A stretch of 33,595 nt of DNA from Methanomassiliicoccales archaeon (GTDB lineage: Archaea > Thermoplasmatota > Thermoplasmata > Methanomassiliicoccales > UBA472). Below the pieces are notes generated by a model. It worked only from the letters and a program-made list of their open reading frames with translations, ran no database searches and was not told where the DNA came from. Shown piece by piece: positions 26,204 to 33,595 of this stretch (within the stretch, counting starts at the first letter, position 1; each line of letters begins with the position of its first letter). The DNA is taken from positions 1 through 33,595 of the forward strand of contig DATKZX010000025.1 in NCBI GenBank assembly GCA_035527755.1, written 5' to 3'. Both the position numbers and the translations under genes were made by a program.

Positions 26204-26713
26204 ATGGGTAGGATAGGCAGGCGAAGAACGCCTGTCGTCAGGGTGATACGTTTGGTCAAGGAAAAGATATCAGAAATAAGCGGTCGGAAGGGCATACGGG
26301 GCGTCGCATCGTTGGCCGGGCCGTTCCTGATGGTCCATGGCGTCATGCACATCATACTGCTCCTGTCCCCTCGTGAGAACGGGGGGCCGGGCAATTTCCT
26401 CACTCAGAACGGGACCTCGTGGCTACTCGATGGTCTTGGAATGGATGCTGCGAGCATCGATCTCTTTGGTACCGCATTGGTGCTGGTGGCGGCTTTGGGG
26501 CTGATCACCGGTTCGTTCGGGCTCATATGCAAGATGAGAACGGTCGTATGGAGAGATGCGGTCCTGGTGTCCAGCGTGCTATCTTTGTTCTTCATGATGG
26601 CGTTCTGGTCCGATTGGTTCGTCGCAGGCGCGGCCATAGACATCGCAGCGATCGCATTGGCGCTAAAGTACAGGCCGATGACAGGATCGGTCCCAGAGAA
26701 GGTGGCACTGTGA
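26204..26713 (+). CDS. Multi-pass membrane protein, first of a three-gene overlapping set
   Basis: About 169 residues with four hydrophobic segments: ASLAGPFLMVHGVMHIILLL, then LFGTALVLVAALGLITGSFG, then VLVSSVLSLFFMMAFW and FVAGAAIDIAAIALAL. A basic N-terminus precedes the first. No specific family is claimed; the general plan (HG-MH, then SWLL) resembles small bacterial membrane proteins of unknown role. The start is uncertain: ATG 26204 is chosen because a TATA-like TGATATTATTGTAATT lies at about 26129-26144, but ATG 26117 is also in frame. The stop TGA overlaps the GTG start of the next gene. Confidence 0.68.
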   Translation: MGRIGRRRTPVVRVIRLVKEKISEISGRKGIRGVASLAGPFLMVHGVMHIILLLSPRENGGPGNFLTQNGTSWLLDGLGMDAASIDLFGTALVLVAALGLITGSFGLICKMRTVVWRDAVLVSSVLSLFFMMAFWSDWFVAGAAIDIAAIALALKYRPMTGSVPEKVAL

Positions 26714-27495
26714 AAGTACTGGTGATAATGGGCAGCCCCCGGAAGGAGGGGACCGGGTCCAGGGCAGTAAAGGCGATCGAGAGCAGGCTGGCAACGCATG
26801 GGCCGGTCCAACTTGAGGTCCTGAGGCTGAAGGATGCGAACCTGGGGCAGTGCAGAGGCTGCTTCCAGTGCATTAGCAGGGGCGAGGAACTGTGTCCGAT
26901 GAGAAAGGAGATCGTCGCCGTCGAGGAAATGATCGAGGCCGCGGACGGAGTGATACTGGTATCCCCCGGCTACGTGCAGAACGTCAGCGGTCTGATGAAG
27001 AACTTCATGGACCGTATCGCCTACACCAATCATCGTCCCCGCTTCTTCGGGAAGAAGGTCATGATAGTGGCGAACGGAGGGTCGGGGCTGGCGAAGACAT
27101 TGGACGCGCTCCGGATAGCGATCGGAGGTCCTGAGGTCGTCAGCGAGCTGGAATACACGCAGCTCCCCTGGCCGATGCAGGAAAGATCGATAGTGAAGCG
27201 CCGGGCGGACCTCGAAAAGGCGGTCGACAAATTCTATAAGGCCCTGCAGGTCAAGGACATGAGACCCAGTTTCAACAATTACATGCGTTTCCTCTTCTTA
27301 AAGGGCGCATCGGTCGAAGCGAAGGAATGGCTGCCCGCCGATCACGAGTTCTATAGGGACCTGGACCGCTACTATTATGATGTGGACGTCGGGATGGGAA
27401 TGAGGATCAAGGCGTCGTTGCTCATGCCCGTGGCGAAGTTCTTCATGAGGGGCATGGCCCCCCAAAGGGATGGTGCCGATGGCAGTGATCGATGA
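26710..27495 (+). CDS. Iron-sulfur flavoprotein / NADPH-dependent FMN reductase family
   Basis: The flavodoxin-like N-terminus VLVIMGSPRKEGTGSRAV binds the FMN phosphate. It is followed by the compact cluster motif C48-x2-C51-x2-C54-x7-C62 (LGQCRGCFQC), which matches the archaeal iron-sulfur flavoprotein (Isf) pattern. VSPGYVQNVSGLMKNFMDR is the second FMN-contact region. Isf proteins handle O2 or H2O2 and pass electrons from ferredoxin. At 261 residues it is longer than a plain Isf: the last 90 residues (from about FNNYMRFLFLKGASVEAKEW) are an extension. The GTG start at 26710 overlaps the stop of the membrane protein (GTGA), so translation is coupled. Confidence 0.85.
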   Translation: MKVLVIMGSPRKEGTGSRAVKAIESRLATHGPVQLEVLRLKDANLGQCRGCFQCISRGEELCPMRKEIVAVEEMIEAADGVILVSPGYVQNVSGLMKNFMDRIAYTNHRPRFFGKKVMIVANGGSGLAKTLDALRIAIGGPEVVSELEYTQLPWPMQERSIVKRRADLEKAVDKFYKALQVKDMRPSFNNYMRFLFLKGASVEAKEWLPADHEFYRDLDRYYYDVDVGMGMRIKASLLMPVAKFFMRGMAPQRDGADGSDR

Positions 27496-27775
27496 ACCGT
27501 TCGAGCTCATCCTCGAGAGCGAGCGGGTGAGGCTGGGAAAGGTCGATCGTCCGGACGGAAAGGTATCGATCGAGGTGATGGTGCTGTTGATGCGTCCTTC
27601 ATCGAGCATCGAACACTCGAGGTTACGACGAACAGCGGACACGGTGGAACGGCTTGGTGGAATGGGCATCACGATGATCTTTCTCGAAGGCGGGTGGGCA
27701 GTGGGCGAGCTGACCGTTCCATCGGGAAGGTCGGAGGAGAGCGTTTCCAAGATCAGGGACATACTATCGGTTTAA
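27479..27775 (+). CDS. Small protein, third of the overlapping set
   Basis: A 98-residue soluble protein (MAVIDEPFELILESERVRLG) with alternating strands and helices; near the end is TMIFLEGGWAVGELTVPSG. Not recognised. It overlaps the end of the flavoprotein gene by 17 bases. Two in-frame ATGs are possible (27470 and 27479); the second has AAAGGGA at a better distance. The overlaps suggest the three genes act in one process, perhaps membrane-associated redox chemistry. Confidence 0.65.
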   Translation: MAVIDEPFELILESERVRLGKVDRPDGKVSIEVMVLLMRPSSSIEHSRLRRTADTVERLGGMGITMIFLEGGWAVGELTVPSGRSEESVSKIRDILSV

Positions 27776-27851
27776 AAATTCAAGTTGGGCTGAGCTCTGA
27801 ACTTCCTGCGATCCGACCAGATGGGAAGACCTTATCGGCTTGAGCGAACGA

Positions 27852-29168
27852 TCAGATCCTTATCTGGGAGAACATGGTGTTCCTCATCACCGCGTTCCGC
27901 ATCCGGTCCCGCTCGATGCCAAGCTCCTTGAGCAGGCACAGCTCCAGCATCAATCGTAGCCGCATCGTCGCCAACACCAGATCGCTTCCTTTCAGGACCA
28001 TGTCATCACCGTTGCCCTCCAAATGTGTCAGATGGTTCCTGGTCCGGGTGAGCTGGAAAACGAACTTCTTCCTATCGTCCACGAACTCGTCCATGGTTTC
28101 ACGAAGATCATCATAGATCTCTTTCAGCCGCTGACCGTGGGAAGGCTCATTGCTGTACTCCAACCCGTCCCTCATCCACTCCCGGTACTGCTCAGGTATG
28201 CTTTCCAGAATGACCGCCACGCGTCTCCGGTGCTCCTCCGGTTCCACTTCGAAATTGCGGTAGCGGTGACGGTGGTAGGCTTCGATGGCCTGCATGTACA
28301 TCAGGAAACGGGTCGCCTGGAACAGCTCGGCGCTCTGCGAGGCGGCGAAATAGAGGTCCAGGACCTGCGTCATGTTCTCGTTGATGGCGAACCATTTGGA
28401 TACCATGTTCCCCATGTCCGCCCCGATGCTGCTCAATGGCAGGAGCATGTCCTCAAGTTCCAGCGGGTTCGCCTCCCGATCGTTGGCGAAGGATGGATAG
28501 AAGACCTCCACCTTCATTTTCGAACCGTCATCGTCCGCACCTCTTCCAACGGCGCCCCAGACCCTCACCTCGTGGGTCGACCGGTGCATGAACAGCGCCA
28601 TCAGATTGCGCAGCTGGCGCACCATCTCGATCCCCTGGTCAAGGCCTATTTCGTTATTGAGGTCCATGGTCAATCGGCAGGAGCCGTCGCCCTCGGACCC
28701 GATGATCAGCTTTCCGATGACACCTATGTCGCAATCAAGTGCGAGCGCCCTTGGCAGAGAAGGCGCCGGTCCAGGTTCCATCCCCTTTACCCAGTCCGTA
28801 AGATAGGAGAGATCGATGGTCAATCCTTTGAACTCGATCTCTTCCTGCGAGCCATAGTGCTTTCCGATCACCAGTACGTCAGCGCAGAGGGCGGAGCAGG
28901 TAGGGACGTCCGGCTCACCGTCATCCACGATGCGGTAGGGGTGCTCCAACCAGATGCCGCTCGATCCGATCAGGGTTATCGCCCTTCCGTCAACGGTCTC
29001 CCCGAGCACGATCTTGAAGGGTATGGCGCAGGTATCGCTCTCCCTGAGCATCCCGCCCAGGTTCAGGATGGCGCCCTTGGACGGGTCGAAGTTCATATCT
29101 CCGGTGATGACATTGTCCGGGTAGGCAGGGGTCCACCATTTTCCTTTGAGAACGAACGCTTCCTTCAT
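27852..29168 (-). CDS. ApeA-like HEPN protein (putative anti-phage RNase)
   Basis: A 438-residue protein in two parts. The N-terminal 280 residues are beta-rich and begin EAFVLKGKWWTPAYPDNVIT, then GDMNFDPSKGAILNLGGML, which resembles the ApeA N-terminal domain. The C-terminal third is helical and carries the HEPN active-site pattern R-N-x3-H (R377, N378, H382 in TRTRNHLTHLE), as in Apea-type HEPN domains. Known biology: ApeA is a single-gene anti-phage system; HEPN domains with this motif are usually RNases that act in abortive infection. Function here is inferred. The ATG at 29168 with AGGATGA upstream is preferred; an in-frame TTG at 29219 would add 17 residues. No restriction or CRISPR genes lie beside it. 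Confidence 0.72.
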   Translation of the reverse strand: MKEAFVLKGKWWTPAYPDNVITGDMNFDPSKGAILNLGGMLRESDTCAIPFKIVLGETVDGRAITLIGSSGIWLEHPYRIVDDGEPDVPTCSALCADVLVIGKHYGSQEEIEFKGLTIDLSYLTDWVKGMEPGPAPSLPRALALDCDIGVIGKLIIGSEGDGSCRLTMDLNNEIGLDQGIEMVRQLRNLMALFMHRSTHEVRVWGAVGRGADDDGSKMKVEVFYPSFANDREANPLELEDMLLPLSSIGADMGNMVSKWFAINENMTQVLDLYFAASQSAELFQATRFLMYMQAIEAYHRHRYRNFEVEPEEHRRRVAVILESIPEQYREWMRDGLEYSNEPSHGQRLKEIYDDLRETMDEFVDDRKKFVFQLTRTRNHLTHLEGNGDDMVLKGSDLVLATMRLRLMLELCLLKELGIERDRMRNAVMRNTMFSQIRI

Positions 29169-29219
29169 GTTATCATCCTGTATGAGCCATAAGCCGTAGG
29201 TAACTGCGACCTTGGCCAA

Positions 29220-29535
29220 CCATCGCTTCCGGTCCTAACACCATCATCGTGCAGCTATAACGTATCCGGGGTGCTAATTAATTGGTATTGCGACCCAAGA
29301 GGTCCACTTCCTTTATGTGGAGTTGTTAGAACAATATGTTCGTACAAGCGGCATAATCGATGCTATCGGGGATCATCACTGACACTCCAGGACCACCTAG
29401 GGCCGACGGAGTGAGATCACATGCCACCATTCGGATCATCATCAAGGCTCAGGTGGCAATGAGGAAATCGCCCCGTCATCATCTTTCTCATCTGTAGATC
29501 AGTGAAAAAAGAAAAAGATTTGAAAGAGGTTTGGC
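29220..29535. promoter_or_regulatory. Intergenic region upstream of the ApeA-like gene
   Basis: No gene is supported. On the minus strand CGTTATAGC (about 29254-29262) is a possible TATA box for the ApeA-like gene. A hairpin TTGT-TA-GAACA-ATA-TGTTC-GT-ACAA lies at 29324-29347. A longer hairpin, TGCCACC/GGTGGCA, is at 29422-29428 and 29452-29458. Confidence 0.4.
29504..29532 (-). terminator. T-rich terminator of the secreted protease gene
   Basis: Starting three bases after the TGA, the minus strand reads AAACCTCTTTC and then AAATCTTTTTCTTTTTTC. It combines the recurring AAACCTCTTT word with two T-runs. Confidence 0.6.
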
Positions 29536-31683
29536 TCAGCCTTTGAGCAGACCGAATCTGTAGTTGGTCGGTCCGGCGTCCGAAGATATGATGATGTACA
29601 CATCTTTGTATCCGGAGAAACCCGCGAGATTCTGTATGATGGTCTCGGTATCATCCGCCAGGTTCAGAACCATCATATTGTACGGCAGCGAAAAAGCACC
29701 ATTTCTATACGCTGGAGCGTAGATGGTGACCGAGAAGTCGACCTCTACAGGCGGCTGCATCGATACGAAGGACAGCACATCATCACCATTATCGACGATC
29801 TCTCCATTGATGGCGATGTTGTCCACGAACCAGCCCTGCTCTGTGTAGCCCCAATCGGTCATGTACCGGAAGGCGATCAACACTTCACCGCCGACATGAT
29901 CGGTCAGATCGAACGCCATGTTCCCAGAACCGGATCCGGTCAATCCAGGCAGGTTATCCGCGATGTCCGGGTGGCCATCATAGACAAGGTCATAGGTGGT
30001 ATGATCGTTCTCCAGCGAGGTCCAGGTGGTTCCACCATCCGTCGATATCTGCACGAAACCGAAGTCCCAATTCTCTTCGATCGCATAGTAGGTATCGAAG
30101 GTGAGGGTCGCCTCGGTCATACCGCTCAGGTCGACCGTTCCAACGATGGAGACGTCCCTGAGGTCGCTAGCACCCGAATACCAGGCCATGCCTGAGATCC
30201 CTGGAACAGCAGGGCCGGCAGCGAGCTTCCAACCCGGTTCGTATTTATCATTGCCGTCGAACACAAAGTTGAGATCGCGCAGCTCTCCGACCCGTACTCC
30301 CTGGACCTTAAGGTAGTCAGTACCGTACGGTCCCAGCAGATAGGTTCCGGTATTGTACCCGTCCTGGGTCCAAGTGTATTGGAAGGCGTAGGACTGGGTA
30401 ACGAAACCCATCCCCGGCTTGATCTTCAAGGTGGTCAGCTCTCCCGCCTGAGGGTCGTTCAGATCGATCGATACGTAATTGTACCAGCCATCACCGAAGT
30501 CGTCGGTATGGACCAGGTTGGCCATTTTCCACGCATCGAACACCCTATCGAAGTCCCAATCCCCATAGCCAGCTGAGGCCAGGGTCGCGGTCACTCCCTC
30601 TTCACCGTTGGCCGGATTGGCCGCTAGTGCGGAGATGAAGTCCGCTCCTCCGAAGTGGTCATTTAGGTATACGGCGAACATCGCAGCCGCGCCGTAATCG
30701 GCGATGATGTTGATGTCACCCTGGTCGCCCCACTCGGTCAAGGAGTTGTCCGGGGTGAACAGGAACTGCTCGATGTATCCCCACGGGATGCCGTAGCCGC
30801 AAAGCATCTCCGAGTACATTGAGCAACCCTCGTTGACGAAGGACACCTCATCCGCGTCCAGATCGTCGTGCAGCAGGTGCTGGTACTCGTGAGCGACGGT
30901 CGATTCGTATACGTACGGTCGGGCTACGTCGGCACCGAGCCTGTTCGTCCAGTCATAGCTGTCGAGGTGTATGACATTTCGATCATAGTAAACCTCGATG
31001 GACGGTGAATAATAGCCGACGACATAGCTCGGATAGGTCGGATCGTAATAGCTGTTATCGACCATGTTCCAGACCATGATCATCAGCTTTCCATCGACAT
31101 CGTCGAAGAAGGGATAGCCCCATCCCTCAAAGACGGAGTTCGATCCGTCATGGAACGTGGGCGTTCCGAAGTAATCCGACTCTATGGGTAAGATGACCTC
31201 TTCATACTCAGTAATGAGGTAATCGATCTGCCAGTCGTATATGGTGATCTTGCTCGGAACGTCGTTACGCGGGTCGCCGTCGGGGAAGCTCAGGTCTGTG
31301 GCGACCCATACCTCCACCTCGCTGCCCTCTCCCCTCTTCTCGAACTCAATAAAATTACTTGGTCCGTATCCGTTCACATAATAGTCCTCTGTATCGCCGA
31401 TCTCATATACGTCGGCCGAGCCAGATCGCAAGGATATCTCCGAAGCTGCGGCCAAGACCTCAGTCGGGTTAGGTTGCAGTTCTCGGACCTCTGGTCCAAT
31501 ATCCATTTTCACTACGTCAGCGATCCTCGGGACGGCCGAGGTCGTTGCGGCACCGGGCACAGCCATTGCCGAGAAGGCCCCTATGACCATCAGCATAGCT
31601 AGTGCTAAACACAATATCTTTGATATTTTCAGTTGAATCCCCCCTATGATCGGACCCTCGAAAAAGGCCCATCCTAAATTCAT
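29536..31683 (-). CDS. Secreted HExxH zinc metalloprotease, immune inhibitor A-like
   Basis: About 715 residues. A hydrophobic signal sequence (LKISKILCLALAMLMVIGAF) ends near an AVPGAATTSA cleavage region. The zinc site is H265-E-Y-Q-H269, with a likely third ligand E285 in FVNEGCSMYSE. After the catalytic part come beta-rich domains, one MAM/jelly-roll-like (FGFVQISTDGGTTWTSLEND ... GWFVDNIAI). The layout resembles M6-type secreted peptidases. It is probably exported for protein degradation outside the cell. The first ATG (31683) leaves an odd 17-residue lead; a CTG at 31632 with AGGGGGGA five bases upstream would begin exactly at the signal peptide (KISKILCLALAML). A TATA box, TTTATAAATT, is near 31713-31722. 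Confidence 0.83.
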   Translation of the reverse strand: MNLGWAFFEGPIIGGIQLKISKILCLALAMLMVIGAFSAMAVPGAATTSAVPRIADVVKMDIGPEVRELQPNPTEVLAAASEISLRSGSADVYEIGDTEDYYVNGYGPSNFIEFEKRGEGSEVEVWVATDLSFPDGDPRNDVPSKITIYDWQIDYLITEYEEVILPIESDYFGTPTFHDGSNSVFEGWGYPFFDDVDGKLMIMVWNMVDNSYYDPTYPSYVVGYYSPSIEVYYDRNVIHLDSYDWTNRLGADVARPYVYESTVAHEYQHLLHDDLDADEVSFVNEGCSMYSEMLCGYGIPWGYIEQFLFTPDNSLTEWGDQGDINIIADYGAAAMFAVYLNDHFGGADFISALAANPANGEEGVTATLASAGYGDWDFDRVFDAWKMANLVHTDDFGDGWYNYVSIDLNDPQAGELTTLKIKPGMGFVTQSYAFQYTWTQDGYNTGTYLLGPYGTDYLKVQGVRVGELRDLNFVFDGNDKYEPGWKLAAGPAVPGISGMAWYSGASDLRDVSIVGTVDLSGMTEATLTFDTYYAIEENWDFGFVQISTDGGTTWTSLENDHTTYDLVYDGHPDIADNLPGLTGSGSGNMAFDLTDHVGGEVLIAFRYMTDWGYTEQGWFVDNIAINGEIVDNGDDVLSFVSMQPPVEVDFSVTIYAPAYRNGAFSLPYNMMVLNLADDTETIIQNLAGFSGYKDVYIIISSDAGPTNYRFGLLKG

Positions 31684-31926
31684 TCTCTCGAATGATAATT
31701 AATAGTTCCGATTTCAATTTATAAAAAGGAAGAACATAAAAATAGGGTACTTTGAGGTTCTAAAATGGGGCTCGTCGAATAGACGTTGCGACGCATCCAT
31801 ATTGTAGAAATTAATCCCAGGAATTGAAATATCGGCTCCAACCCCTTCTTTTTATTAACATTATTTTATATTCAATTTATCAATGGTTCACAAGAAAATG
31901 CCGCCCAATTTCTTACATTTTCCAAC

Positions 31927-31944
31927 CAGTTATTTGGTTAACTG
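31927..31944 (+). promoter_or_regulatory. Palindrome 1 upstream of the second helicase
   Basis: CAGTTA-N6-TAACTG is a perfect inverted repeat. An overlapping AACCA-N6-TGGTT (31924-31939) shares its middle. It lies about 25-40 bases upstream of the TATA box, where an activator would bind. Confidence 0.5.
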
Positions 31945-31950
31945 TCGTTT

Positions 31951-31968
31951 CGCACATCAATTTGTGCG
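31951..31968 (+). promoter_or_regulatory. Palindrome 2 upstream of the second helicase
   Basis: CGCACA-N6-TGTGCG is a perfect inverted repeat with the same 6-6-6 layout as the first. The centres are 24 bases apart, a little over two helical turns. It abuts the TATA box at 31970. Confidence 0.5.
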
Positions 31969-32063
31969 CACATTTAAATACAATAATCGCAAACACCATT
32001 TAGAAATTAAAGTTCGTCTGTGAGATCTTACAGACCGTTTTATTTTCTCACAGAGTGAATATC

Positions 32064-33326
32064 GTGACAACTTTCACAGAATTACAGATCTCAAAGGAGA
32101 TCATCAGAGCGATGAACGACATGGGCTGGGAAACACCCACACCCGTGCAGATTGCAGCAATACCAGTCGGCCTGAAGGGCGGCGACATGTACGCCGAGGC
32201 TCAGACCGGTACGGGAAAGACCGGCGTTTACGGGACCATAATAATGGACGGGATCAAGCCTGGGATGAGGGCTCCGTCCGCATTGGTGCTCGTTCCCACC
32301 AGGGAATTGGCCAATCAGGTATACGAGGAGATGACCAAGCTCGCCAAGTACACCGGCCACAAATCCCTCCCCATATACGGTGGAGTGGGCATCGAGCCTC
32401 AGATATCCCGGCTCAGAAGGGGCACGGACATCGTCGTGGCCACACCAGGCAGGACCAAGGACCTCATAGAGAGGAACGCCCTCAACCTTTCGAACGTATC
32501 GATCGTCGTACTGGACGAGGCGGACCGCATGCTCGACATGGGTTTCGCCCGGGACCTCCATTTCATATTATCAAGGGTGCCCAAGAGAAGGCAGTCGCTG
32601 CTGTTCTCCGCGACGATGTCTCAGGACATCAGGCGGCTGGCGATGCGTCAGATGGTCAACCCCCAGGAGATACTGGTCTCCAAGGACGAACCGGTCTTGG
32701 ACCTGACCAAACAATATTACCTCATAGCCACCAAGGACAGCAAGCGCGACGCTCTCTACACCGTTCTGGACCTGGAGAATCCCAAGGCCATTGTGTTCTG
32801 TCAGACCAAGCGCAGGGTCGACCAGGTGACGAAGAAGCTGCTGGCCTACAACTACCGCGCGGGCGCCATACACGGGGACGTCGCCCAGAACCGCAGGGAG
32901 AAGGTCATCCAGAGCTTCAAGGACGGTTCCATCCGGGTCCTGGTGGCCACGGACGTTGCCGCACGCGGACTGGACATCAGCTCCGTGGATTGTGTCATCA
33001 ACTTCGAGGCGCCGAACGATCCGGACACCTACGTACACCGTATCGGACGGACGGGAAGGGCGGGAAAGGAAGGCACTTCGATATCGTTCTTCCTGCCAGA
33101 GGAGATCCGCATGATCAGGGATATCGAGCGCAGGACCGGCAAGCCCATCGAGAAGTTGGACATAACTATCGTTCCTAGACCTGAACCGGAGTTCAGGAAC
33201 AATAATGCGGTCCACAGCGCTCCGAGAGGAAGAGCGCCTGCGAGACAGCCTCAATGGACGAACAGATCAGGTCCGCGAACCGAAGGACGTTCACCGAGAT
33301 CGAGCTCGGGATCGCGGTCGAACTGA
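32064..33326 (+). CDS. DEAD-box RNA helicase with basic C-terminal tail
   Basis: A 420-residue RNA helicase. Motifs in order: PTPVQ (Q motif), AEAQTGTGKT (about 44-53), VLVPTRELANQV, VVLDEADRMLDMGF, LLFSATMSQDI, VFCQTKRRVDQV, VATDVAARGLDI and HRIGRTGRAGKEG. The C-terminus is a disordered arginine/serine/glycine tail (APRGRAPARQPQWTNRSG), which binds RNA non-specifically in such enzymes. It lacks the DbpA-like domain of the helicase at 1800-3227, so the two have different RNA targets. The GTG at 32064 is chosen because its N-terminus (TTFTELQIS) aligns with the other helicase and GAGTGA lies five bases upstream. GTG 32055 would place the start inside that SD. Elaborate upstream palindromes suggest strong regulation, perhaps by temperature. 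Confidence 0.92.
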   Translation: MTTFTELQISKEIIRAMNDMGWETPTPVQIAAIPVGLKGGDMYAEAQTGTGKTGVYGTIIMDGIKPGMRAPSALVLVPTRELANQVYEEMTKLAKYTGHKSLPIYGGVGIEPQISRLRRGTDIVVATPGRTKDLIERNALNLSNVSIVVLDEADRMLDMGFARDLHFILSRVPKRRQSLLFSATMSQDIRRLAMRQMVNPQEILVSKDEPVLDLTKQYYLIATKDSKRDALYTVLDLENPKAIVFCQTKRRVDQVTKKLLAYNYRAGAIHGDVAQNRREKVIQSFKDGSIRVLVATDVAARGLDISSVDCVINFEAPNDPDTYVHRIGRTGRAGKEGTSISFFLPEEIRMIRDIERRTGKPIEKLDITIVPRPEPEFRNNNAVHSAPRGRAPARQPQWTNRSGPRTEGRSPRSSSGSRSN

Positions 33327-33400
33327 GCAGGGTGAGGTCGGAAAACCGGTGAGAACCGGCACCGACCTTTCCACTCGGAAAGGGTTCGTCTCAGGATAAT

Positions 33401-33423
33401 ATCTGTCAACAGATGTTCTTTTT
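33401..33423 (+). terminator. Hairpin plus T-run terminator of the second helicase
   Basis: ATCTG-TCAA-CAGAT is followed by GTTCTTTTTG. A second foldable stretch, GGTCGG ... CCGACC (33336-33367) with CCGG pairs inside, lies just before it. After 33423 to the window end I see only AT-rich sequence without a gene. Confidence 0.6.
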
Positions 33424-33595
33424 GTGAGATTCGGTCTTCCGTTGATGCGTTGTGATATAAAAATCCACGGAGTCTGGCTCGTTTCTGAACATAAAATAAA
33501 TCACTAGATCGCGATCCGATATTGTTCTATGACCTTTCATCCGCTCATATCTTTCATTCGTCTATTGTATCTAGCCTGGTAAAATCCAAAGAAAC

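Larger units (their letters stand above)
31684..32063. promoter_or_regulatory. Divergent promoter region of the protease and second helicase
   Basis: No gene is supported. The right half holds two palindromes (listed separately), then CATTTAAATAC (31970-31980), the likely TATA box of the helicase. The helicase leader is about 60 bases and contains CTGTGAGATCTTACAG, a near-perfect palindrome that may fold in the mRNA. The left half is AT-rich with the protease TATA box. Confidence 0.5.

Noticed and set aside
29174-29223. Short upstream frame before the ApeA-like gene as a regulatory leader peptide
   Set aside because: It is only about 16 codons, without an SD or conserved features; kept only as a remark.

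Overview
The window looks like an archaeal chromosome segment, most likely from the Thermoplasmatota and possibly near Methanomassiliicoccales. The signs are TATA-type promoters, a SelB-like factor of the archaeal aSelBL kind, a COG0731-type radical SAM protein, a tandem AsnC-type regulator and an Isf-type iron-sulfur flavoprotein. The assignment is an inference; no rRNA or tRNA gene was found to fix it. Coding density is high, base composition is moderately GC-rich, and most genes have Shine-Dalgarno (SD) sequences. TGA is the commonest stop. TAG ends six of about 35 genes, so nothing here points to heavy TAG recoding.

Layout. 1-1514 (-): the 5' part of a secreted BspA-type leucine-rich-repeat plus Fn3 protein, running off the left edge. 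1800-9900: a DeaD-type RNA helicase, a two-domain PPK2, an aSelBL-type translation-factor homologue, a tight operon msrB-corA-pit-DUF47, a deletion-scarred pseudogene, and a SOUL protein translationally coupled to a small membrane protein. 10199-12781: a second small membrane protein, a cysteine-rich 2[4Fe-4S] protein, a winged-helix regulator, and two near-identical 69-residue proteins. GTTACA elements lie in front of the Fe-S gene and both copies, so this block looks like one regulon. 12895-16312: a radical SAM protein followed by a nested stem-loop, an acetyltransferase, small proteins, an orphan histidine-kinase ATPase domain, and an IscU-like scaffold whose N-terminus lies upstream of the first ATG.

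16691-24547: a TetR-MFS exporter unit with a clear operator, a universal stress protein, a small charged protein, a Lon-family protease and a DrrAB-like ABC exporter. 24754-27775: a DUF5678-like protein, a double-wHTH AsnC-type regulator, and an overlapping three-gene set (membrane protein, Isf-like flavoprotein, small protein). 27852-29168: a two-domain protein resembling the ApeA anti-phage HEPN family, the best candidate for a defence gene. 29536-31683: a secreted HExxH metalloprotease. 32064-33326: a second DEAD-box helicase behind two perfect palindromes.

Taken together, the genes deal with phosphate/polyphosphate and Mg2+ handling, redox and Fe-S metabolism, drug export, proteostasis and RNA remodelling. 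The least explained parts are the duplicated 69-residue genes with their shared operator, the structured element after the radical SAM gene, and the ApeA-like gene.
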